A DNA stretch of 12,133 nt, taken from Sphingomonas sp. (lineage in GTDB: Bacteria; Pseudomonadota; Alphaproteobacteria; Sphingomonadales; Sphingomonadaceae). Below, piece by piece: positions 6,908 to 12,133 of this stretch (its first letter is position 1; each line of letters begins with the position of its first letter). The stretch is taken from assembly GCA_021154945.1 (NCBI GenBank), contig JAJNQF010000058.1, forward strand, positions 1-12,133, written 5' to 3'. A model generated the notes under the pieces. That model searched no databases. It had not been told where the DNA came from and saw only the letters and a program-made list of their open reading frames with translations. Made by a program: the position numbers and the translations under genes.

Positions 6908-7546
6908 ATGTCCGCAATACCGATGAAGGACGGTCTGAACGAGACCAAACCGGTCTCGTTCTACGACTTAGACGAGCACGAGCATCCCGATGGCGGCAGC
7001 ACGATGCTGGGCTTCTGGATGTACCTGATGAGCGATTGCCTCATCTTCGCGGTGCTGTTCGCGGCGTACGCCGTGCTCGGCAACAGCTACGCCGGCGGCC
7101 CCAGCCCGAAGGAGATCTTCGAGCTGCCGCTGGTGGCGGTGAACACCGCGATGCTGCTGTTCTCGTCGATCACCTACGGCTTCGCGATGCTGTCGATGGA
7201 GGAAGGTCGCCAGCGCGTCATGCAGATGTGGCTGGTCTTCACCGGCCTGTTCGGCCTCGCGTTCCTGTCGATCGAAATGTACGAGTTCGCCACCCTCATC
7301 CACGAGGGCGCAGGGCCAACCCGCAGCGCATTCCTGTCGTCGTTCTTCACGCTCGTCGGCACGCACGGCCTTCACGTCACGATGGGCCTGATCTGGCTCG
7401 TCACGCTGATGGTGCAGGTCCAGAAGCACGGCCTGATCGCCGCCAACAAGCGTCGCCTGATGTGCCTCAGCATGTTCTGGCATTTCCTCGACGTCATCTG
7501 GATCGGCGTCTTCACCTTCGTCTATCTGATGGGCACCCTACGATGA
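6908..7546 (+). CDS. cyoC: Cytochrome bo3-type ubiquinol oxidase subunit III (CyoC)
   Basis: Subunit III, 212 residues (E. coli 204), an integral membrane protein that stabilises the oxidase core. Five membrane segments are visible near 33-55, 75-95, 106-125, 141-170 and 186-209. Conserved family stretches are MLGFWMYLMSD (33-43), SIEMYEF (121-127), GTHGLHVTMG (151-160) and WHFLDVIWI (191-199). It begins 4 bp after cyoB, and its ribosome site GGGAGA lies at the end of cyoB. Its stop codon overlaps the cyoD ATG as ATGA, indicating coupled translation. Confidence 0.97.
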   Translation: MSAIPMKDGLNETKPVSFYDLDEHEHPDGGSTMLGFWMYLMSDCLIFAVLFAAYAVLGNSYAGGPSPKEIFELPLVAVNTAMLLFSSITYGFAMLSMEEGRQRVMQMWLVFTGLFGLAFLSIEMYEFATLIHEGAGPTRSAFLSSFFTLVGTHGLHVTMGLIWLVTLMVQVQKHGLIAANKRRLMCLSMFWHFLDVIWIGVFTFVYLMGTLR

Positions 7547-7929
7547 GCGACACCCACGCGCACGACGCACACGCGGACCATGGCGATCACGGCCATGGCG
7601 ATCACGCCTCGCACGGCACCCGCGGCAGCTATATCAAGGGGTTCTTCCTCTCGGTAATCCTGACGGCGATCCCGTTCTGGATCGTCATGACGGACGCGTT
7701 CAAGGATCCGTCGACCGCAGCCCTCGTCGTGATGGTCTTCGCGGTCGCGCAGATCGTCGTCCACATGATCTACTTCCTGCACATGAGCGGCAAGTCGGAG
7801 GGCGGCTGGACGATGATGGCGCTGATCTTCACGATCATCCTCGTCGTCATCACGCTCAGCGGATCGATCTGGGTGATGTACCACATGAACACGAACATGA
7901 TGCCGATGCAGGCCGCGGCAGACATGTGA
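7543..7929 (+). CDS. cyoD: Cytochrome bo3-type ubiquinol oxidase subunit IV (CyoD)
   Basis: The small subunit IV, 128 residues (E. coli 109), thought to assist CuB and heme assembly and stability. Three membrane helices lie near 31-50, 59-79 and 90-113, with the typical QIVVHMIYFLHM stretch (70-81). The first 24 residues contain eight His (5, 7, 10, 13, 16, 18, 21, 24) mixed with Asp and Gly, an unusual metal-binding-like extension. Part of it is encoded by a 14-bp tandem repeat (CCATGGCGATCACG at 7578-7591 and 7593-7606). The start at 7543 gives an ATGA overlap with cyoC; the reading frame continues upstream only as a shadow of cyoC. No strong ribosome site is seen, consistent with coupled translation. 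Confidence 0.95.
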   Translation: MSDTHAHDAHADHGDHGHGDHASHGTRGSYIKGFFLSVILTAIPFWIVMTDAFKDPSTAALVVMVFAVAQIVVHMIYFLHMSGKSEGGWTMMALIFTIILVVITLSGSIWVMYHMNTNMMPMQAAADM

Positions 7930-8645
7930 TGAAGACGCGACCGGGCCCTGCCGTCTATGTCGCAGGCCTGGTCGCGCTGCTGCTGTTCGCCGGGTTCATG
8001 GCGCTCGGCATCTGGCAGGTCGAGCGCCGCGCCTGGAAGCTCAACCTGATCGAACAGGTCGCGGCCCGTGCGCATGCCGCGCCGGTCGCGCCACCTGGCC
8101 CTGCGTCCTGGGGCGCGATCACCGCCACCACCGACGCCTATCGCCGCATCCGGCTCGACGGCACCCTCGACAACACGCGTGAGACGCTGGTGCGCGCCGC
8201 TACCGCGCTCGGTAGCGGCTATTGGGTCGTCACGCCCTTGCGGACCGCCCAGGGCTTCACCGTCCTGGTCAACCGCGGCTACGTCTCGCCCGAGCAGCGC
8301 GTTGCGCATGCCAGGCCGACCGGCCCGGTCACGATCACCGGCTATCTCCGCATCACCGAGCCTAACGGCGGCTTCCTCCGCAGCAACGATCCGGCGACCG
8401 ACAAATGGTATTCCCGCGATGTCGCCGCGATCGCCAGGGCCCGCGGTCTCTCGAACGTCGCCCCCTATTTCGTCGATGCGGACAAGTCCGGTACCGCAGC
8501 CCCAGTCGGCGGCCTGACGATCATCGCCTTTCCCAACAACCATTTCGTCTACATGCTGACCTGGTTCGCGCTCGCCGCGATGACGATCGTCGCGTTCGTC
8601 GTGTTCGTCCGCCAGGATGCACGCAAGCGGCGAGAGGAGGCATGA
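7929..8645 (+). CDS. SURF1 family oxidase assembly protein (quinol-oxidase-linked)
   Basis: A 238-residue SURF1-type protein that helps insert the high-spin heme into heme-copper oxidases. The architecture is typical: one N-terminal membrane helix (8-27), a periplasmic domain and one C-terminal helix (208-227). Family motifs are GIWQVERRAWK (27-37), VNRGYVS (114-120), DKWYSRD (158-164) and NNHFVYMLTWFALA (203-216). In Paracoccus denitrificans, Surf1q is encoded with the ba3 quinol oxidase and serves that enzyme; the position here suggests the same job. The ATG at 7929 overlaps the cyoD stop (TGATG); GTG 7926 is an equally placed alternative adding one residue. The stop overlaps the next start as ATGA. 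Confidence 0.92.
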   Translation: MKTRPGPAVYVAGLVALLLFAGFMALGIWQVERRAWKLNLIEQVAARAHAAPVAPPGPASWGAITATTDAYRRIRLDGTLDNTRETLVRAATALGSGYWVVTPLRTAQGFTVLVNRGYVSPEQRVAHARPTGPVTITGYLRITEPNGGFLRSNDPATDKWYSRDVAAIARARGLSNVAPYFVDADKSGTAAPVGGLTIIAFPNNHFVYMLTWFALAAMTIVAFVVFVRQDARKRREEA

Positions 8646-9955
8646 CCTCGGCGTCCGCACGGCAGGGCTGGCAACGCTGGCTCGCCCTCGCCACCGCGCG
8701 CACCGACGCGACCGGCAACGCCAACATGCGGCAGCTCGTGACGCTGCGCTGGATCGCGGTCGCCGGCCAGTTCGTCACCATCTTGTTCGCGCGGTTCGGT
8801 CTCGGCTTCGACCTGCCACTCGTTCCGATGATGGCGGCGCTCGCCGCCGCGGTCGGCCTCAACCTCGCCAGCATGCCGCTCTATGGCTGGCGCAAGGGCG
8901 CGAACATCCAGCTCCTGCTCGCATTGCTGTTCGACGTCGGCCTGCTCACCACACAGCTCTACCTCGCAGGCGGCGCCACCAACCCGTTCATCTCGCTCTA
9001 CCTGCTCCACGTCGTGCTCGGCGCGGTTCTGCTCGATCGCTGGTCGAGCTGGGCGATCGTCGTCGTCACCGCGGCCTGTTTCGGCCTGCTCACGCTCTAT
9101 TACCGCCCGCTGATCCTGCCGCCCGATTACAGCGGCGAGTATTTCATCCTCTACACGATCGGCTCGCTGCTCTGCTTCATGCTGATCGCGACGCTGTTGA
9201 TGCTCTTCATGGCGCGGATCACCGGCAATCTGCGCGCCCGCGACACGCGCCTGGCCGACCTGCGCCAGCAGGCCGCGGAGGAGGATCACATCGTCCGCAT
9301 GGGGCTCCTGGCATCCGGCGCCGCGCACGAACTCGGCACGCCGCTCGCGTCGATAGCGGTCATCCTCGCCGACTGGCGCCGCATGCCGACGCTCGCACAG
9401 GACGCCGACCTCCAGGCCGAGATCGTCGAGATGCAATCCGAGGTTCAGCGCTGCAAGGCGATCGTCACCGGCATTCTGCTCTCGGCCGGCGAGGCACGGG
9501 GTGAGGCGCCCGAGATCATGCCGCTCCATCAGTTCCTCGACGCGATCGTCGACGAATGGCGCGCCGTTCACCCGTCGGTCGACTTCGACTACACCACCCG
9601 AGTCGGCGACGATCCGCAGGTCGTCTCCGACCCTGCACTCAAACAGGTGATCGCCAACGTGCTCGACAACGCCGCCGAAGCCTCGCCGCACTGGGTCGCG
9701 TTCCGTGGCGAACGCAGCGGCGGCGATCTCGCGCTGATCGTCCGCGACCGAGGCCCGGGCTTCAGCGAGGAGCGGTTGGCCAGCTTCGGCAAACCCTATC
9801 AGTCGAGCAAGCGCGAACCCGGCCACGGCCTCGGTCTGTTCCTCGCGGTCAACGTCATGCGCAAGCTCGGTGGCGGCGTGTCCGTCGTGAACTGCGACGA
9901 CGGCGGCGCGGAAGTCACGATCAGCATGCCTCTCTCGGCGATCGCGCTCTCATGA
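8642..9955 (+). CDS. regB: RegB/PrrB/ActS-type redox sensor histidine kinase
   Basis: A 437-residue membrane sensor kinase. The N-terminal half has about six hydrophobic segments (roughly 35-185). It contains GGATNPF (110-116), matching the GGxxNPF heptapeptide tied to ubiquinone sensing in Rhodobacter RegB. The kinase core shows the H-box AAHELGTPL (227-235, phospho-acceptor H229), a likely redox Cys (C271, in QRCKAI, 42 residues after the His; R. capsulatus C265 is 40 after its His), the N-box NVLDNAAEA (339-347), G1 DRGPGF (369-374) and G2 GHGLGLF (394-400). The family's kinase controls respiration and photosynthesis genes according to redox state. The start is ATG 8642 (ATGA overlap with surf1); the upstream open frame is a shadow of surf1. 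Placement directly after a quinol oxidase supports a quinone-linked input. Equating C271 with C265 is inferred from spacing. Confidence 0.93.
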   Translation: MTSASARQGWQRWLALATARTDATGNANMRQLVTLRWIAVAGQFVTILFARFGLGFDLPLVPMMAALAAAVGLNLASMPLYGWRKGANIQLLLALLFDVGLLTTQLYLAGGATNPFISLYLLHVVLGAVLLDRWSSWAIVVVTAACFGLLTLYYRPLILPPDYSGEYFILYTIGSLLCFMLIATLLMLFMARITGNLRARDTRLADLRQQAAEEDHIVRMGLLASGAAHELGTPLASIAVILADWRRMPTLAQDADLQAEIVEMQSEVQRCKAIVTGILLSAGEARGEAPEIMPLHQFLDAIVDEWRAVHPSVDFDYTTRVGDDPQVVSDPALKQVIANVLDNAAEASPHWVAFRGERSGGDLALIVRDRGPGFSEERLASFGKPYQSSKREPGHGLGLFLAVNVMRKLGGGVSVVNCDDGGAEVTISMPLSAIALS

Positions 9956-9965
9956 GGACTACGGC

Positions 9966-10499
9966 ATGAGCGAACCCGCCCTGCTCGCGATCGTCGAAGA
10001 CGACGAGACGTTCGCCCGCACCCTTCGCCGCTCGTTCGAACGCCGCGGCTACGAAGTGATGCAGGCTGCCAGCCACGAGGAACTCGTCGAACAACTGGCG
10101 GAACGCACGCCGCGATATGCGGTGGTCGACCTGAAGCTCGGCGGCGCGTCCGGCCTCGTCTGCGTCCAGACGCTCCACGCGCATGATCCCGACATCATCG
10201 TCGTCGTCCTCACCGGCTTCGCGAGCATCGCCACCGCGGTCGAGGCGATCAAGCTCGGCGCGTCACACTATCTCGTCAAACCCTCCAACACCGACGACAT
10301 CGAAGCTGCGTTTGATCGCACCGACGGAGTCGTCGACACCGAACTCTCCGAGCGTCCGACCTCGATCAAGACGCTCGAATGGGAGCGCATCCACACCACG
10401 CTCGCCGAAACCGACTTCAACATCTCCGAGACCGCGCGCCGTCTCGGCATGCACCGCCGCACACTCGCGCGGAAGCTCGAGAAGCGCCCCGTCAAATAG
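9966..10499 (+). CDS. regA: RegA/PrrA/ActR-type redox response regulator
   Basis: A 177-residue response regulator, partner of the kinase upstream. The receiver domain (1-120) has the acidic pair D12-D13, phospho-acceptor D55 in VVDLKLGG, T83 and K105. A short linker leads to a Fis-like helix-turn-helix, NISETARRLGMHRRTL (152-167), almost identical to that of RegA/ActR. The nearly invariant family stretch LTGFASIATAVEAIKLGA (82-99) confirms the assignment. It should bind DNA and activate or repress respiratory genes after phosphorylation by RegB. The ribosome site GAGGA overlaps the regB stop codon, and the gap is 10 bp. It probably acts on promoters elsewhere and perhaps on the cyo promoter itself, though I find no clear RegA half-sites there. 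Confidence 0.94.
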   Translation: MSEPALLAIVEDDETFARTLRRSFERRGYEVMQAASHEELVEQLAERTPRYAVVDLKLGGASGLVCVQTLHAHDPDIIVVVLTGFASIATAVEAIKLGASHYLVKPSNTDDIEAAFDRTDGVVDTELSERPTSIKTLEWERIHTTLAETDFNISETARRLGMHRRTLARKLEKRPVK

Positions 10500-10535
10500 C
10501 GGCAACGCATCGGCGAGGGCCGGCGTTATCCCCCG

Positions 10536-11594
10536 ATGCGCTCCCAAAAACTCTGGCAACCCAGCCGCCTGCTGGCGACCCCATCCGCGCTGAGCTGGGA
10601 ACATGGTGCCGAGATCGCCGCGCGGGCTACCGCACTCGGCGTACCGGTCACGGCGCTACCGAGCGACCGCCTCAAGCTCGACTTCCCCGCGGACTCCCGC
10701 CGCGCCTACGCGGAAGCCAAGGCGACGCTGGCGCTGGTCGTCGCGCCACCCTCGAAGCGCAAGCTCCAGCCGATCGCTCCCAGCGCCGACTGGCGGATCG
10801 ACCTCGCCGAAGGCTGCCCCGCGCATTGCGGCTATTGCTACCTCGCCGGCTCGCTCAAAGGCCCGCCAATCACGCGCGTCTACGCGAACCTGCCTGAGAT
10901 CCTCGCAGAACTTCCCGCGCATCTCGGCCAGGGCACCGTAACCTCGCGTTCCACCGCCCGCGCGCATGAAGGCACGACGTTCGAGGCCTCCTGCTACACC
11001 GACCCGCTTGGCATCGAGCACGTCACCGGATCGCTGTCCGCGCTGATCGCGCATTTCGGCGCCTGGGAAGCCGACGTGCAGTTGCGCTTCACCACAAAGT
11101 TCGATGCCGTCGAGCCACTTCTCCAACTCGACCACCGCGGCCGCACCCGCATGCGCGCCTCGATCAACCCCGCCGCCTATGCGCGCTTCGAAGGCGGCAC
11201 CAGCCCCGTCGCCGCCCGTCTGCTCGCGCTGCGCAAGATGGCGAACGCCGGCTACAAGATAGGCCTGACCGTCGCCCCGATCATCGCAGCCGAAGGCTGG
11301 CGGGAGGCGTATGGCAACTTACTGGCGGAGGCGGGCAGGATGCTCGCCGACGTTCCCGACGTGACGATCGAGATGATCACCCACCGCTACACCCCCGGCT
11401 CGAAGGCGGTGCTCGAAACCTGGTACCCCGGCTCGTCACTCGACCTCAGCATGGCCAACCGCACGGAGAAGCGCACAAAGTTCGGCTCGGTCAAATACGT
11501 CTACGACGCCGACACGATGCGCGCCCTCCGCACCTTCTTCCAGGACGAGATCGTTATTAAACTCCCCCAAGCCCGCATCCTCTACTGGACCTGA
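10536..11594 (+). CDS. Spore photoproduct lyase family radical SAM protein
   Basis: A 352-residue radical-SAM protein resembling spore photoproduct lyase (SplB), which repairs the UV thymine dimer 5-thyminyl-5,6-dihydrothymine in Bacillus spores. The cluster motif is C94-x3-C98-x2-C101 (EGCPAHCGYCY), the CxxxCxxC that binds a 4Fe-4S cluster and SAM. A further Cys, C153 in FEASCYTDPLGIEH, is a candidate for the catalytic H-donor Cys (C141 in B. subtilis), by position and context. Other SPL-like stretches are RASINP (162-bp region near 11150-11170) and the aromatic C-terminal ILYWT. Its role in a presumed non-spore-former is unknown: DNA photoproduct repair or another radical reaction. The start ATG 10536 has no good ribosome site; a GAGGG lies 16 nt upstream and the ATG falls within a potential hairpin. 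It may be cotranscribed with regA (36-bp gap) but the functions look separate. Confidence 0.85.
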   Translation: MRSQKLWQPSRLLATPSALSWEHGAEIAARATALGVPVTALPSDRLKLDFPADSRRAYAEAKATLALVVAPPSKRKLQPIAPSADWRIDLAEGCPAHCGYCYLAGSLKGPPITRVYANLPEILAELPAHLGQGTVTSRSTARAHEGTTFEASCYTDPLGIEHVTGSLSALIAHFGAWEADVQLRFTTKFDAVEPLLQLDHRGRTRMRASINPAAYARFEGGTSPVAARLLALRKMANAGYKIGLTVAPIIAAEGWREAYGNLLAEAGRMLADVPDVTIEMITHRYTPGSKAVLETWYPGSSLDLSMANRTEKRTKFGSVKYVYDADTMRALRTFFQDEIVIKLPQARILYWT

Positions 11595-11608
11595 TCGCCG
11601 AGCCAACC

Positions 11609-11625
11609 GGCAACGCAGCGTTGCC
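11609..11625. terminator. Hairpin after the spore photoproduct lyase homologue
   Basis: A perfect 7-bp inverted repeat (GGCAACG / CGTTGCC) with a CAG loop starts 14 bp after the stop codon. The position fits transcript termination or 3'-end protection, but no T-run follows. The rest of the spacer to 11670 shows no other recognisable element. Confidence 0.35.
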
Positions 11626-11670
11626 ATTCGCGGCCTTCCGATCGTCCCCGTCGCCGCCTACCTCGAAACC

Positions 11671-12133
11671 ATGACACAAACCCGCCAGCCAACGCTCTTC
11701 ATCCCGCACGGTGGCGGGCCTTGCTTCTTCATGGACGACCCAGCCGGCAACTGGACCGGCATGGCCGCGTACCTCCGGTCGATCGCCGCCTCTCTGCCCG
11801 AAAAGCCCAAGGCGATCCTCGTCGTCTCCGGCCACTGGGAAACCCGCGGCTTCGCCTTCACCGGCGCCGCCACTCCGCCACTGATCTACGATTACGGTGG
11901 CTTCCCTCCGCATACCTACGAACTACGCTACGACGCCCCCGGCGATCCCGTCTTGGCCGCCCGCGCCGCCGACCTGCTCCGCGGTGCTGGCCTGACCGCC
12001 ACCATCGATCCCACGCGCGGCCTTGATCACGGCGTCTTCATCCCGATGAAGGTCGCATTCCCCGATGCCGACATCCCGGTCGTCGAGATGTCCGTCGATC
12101 GCGATCTCGACCCCGCGCTCCACGCCGCCGCCG
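11671..12133 (+). CDS. LigB/DODA-type extradiol ring-cleavage dioxygenase, 3'-truncated by the window edge
   Basis: An open frame from ATG 11671 runs off the right edge after 154 codons, about 60% of the usual 260 residues. It matches the class III extradiol dioxygenase (4,5-DOPA dioxygenase-like, YgiD-type) family: FIPHGGGP (10-17) with H13, SGHWET (53-58) with H55, YDYGGFPPHTYELRYDAPGDP (73-93, seen in these enzymes), and LDHGVFIP (118-125) with H120. H13 and H55 are likely metal ligands, and H120 a probable catalytic residue. Such enzymes open catechol-type rings with O2 using Zn or Fe; the real substrate is unknown here. Most relatives begin with SHG rather than PHG. No earlier in-frame start codon lies just upstream, and the ribosome site is weak. 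Confidence 0.88.
   Translation, partial: MTQTRQPTLFIPHGGGPCFFMDDPAGNWTGMAAYLRSIAASLPEKPKAILVVSGHWETRGFAFTGAATPPLIYDYGGFPPHTYELRYDAPGDPVLAARAADLLRGAGLTATIDPTRGLDHGVFIPMKVAFPDADIPVVEMSVDRDLDPALHAAA

Noticed and set aside
4855..6948. A 697-codon open frame on the minus strand opposite cyoB
   Set aside because: It is antisense to an unmistakable CyoB with all catalytic residues. Its translation is Arg/Asp/His/Glu-rich low complexity, typical of the reverse complement of GC-rich membrane-protein genes.
8405..8641. Longer start for the RegB kinase within surf1
   Set aside because: That stretch is an out-of-frame, Arg-rich shadow of surf1. The ATG at 8642 gives a usual family length and an ATGA overlap.

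Overview
The window looks like chromosomal DNA from a high-GC alphaproteobacterium, most likely a sphingomonad (Sphingomonas or a relative). This is inferred from strong G/C-ending codon use, a RegB/RegA-type redox two-component pair, a CcmA/CcmB heme-exporter pair, a cyo-type quinol oxidase operon and a C/G-rich intergenic hairpin repeat at the left edge. No species-level marker is present, so the genus is a guess. No mobile element, tRNA, rRNA or CRISPR array was seen.

Layout. (1) 1-333: a GC-rich hairpin followed by a minus-strand pterin-4a-carbinolamine dehydratase gene. (2) 370-2035: a plus-strand, translationally coupled trio of a small zincin-type metallopeptidase, ccmA and ccmB. The start and stop codons overlap as GTGA at both junctions. 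(3) 2147-3478: a minus-strand MFS transporter of the metabolite:H+ symporter type, convergent with ccmB and divergent from the next operon. (4) 3479-3651: a 173-bp divergent promoter region with a perfect 15-bp palindrome and a possible Cys-rich leader ORF. (5) 3652-10499: one long plus-strand block, cyoA-cyoB-cyoC-cyoD-surf1-regB-regA, with gaps of at most 10 bp and several ATGA/TGATG overlaps. (6) 10536-11594: a radical-SAM protein of the spore photoproduct lyase family. (7) 11671 to the right edge: the first ~60% of a LigB/DODA-type extradiol dioxygenase.

How it works together. The core is a respiratory module. CyoABCD would oxidise ubiquinol, reduce O2 to water and pump protons. The Surf1 protein would help assemble the heme-copper centre of that enzyme. 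RegB carries the GGxxNPF motif linked to ubiquinone sensing plus a candidate redox Cys, and RegA is its partner regulator. A quinol oxidase, its assembly factor and a quinone-responsive sensor pair therefore appear to share a transcript, which suggests a regulatory loop through the quinone pool. The ccmAB genes add a second respiratory theme, c-type cytochrome maturation, but ccmC and the other ccm genes are not adjacent.

I see no clearly unprecedented system. The points most worth a second look are the genetic coupling of regBA to the oxidase, the palindrome and small ORF before cyoA, the modified CyoA tail and CyoD N-terminus, and the spore photoproduct lyase homologue in what is presumably a non-sporulating bacterium.
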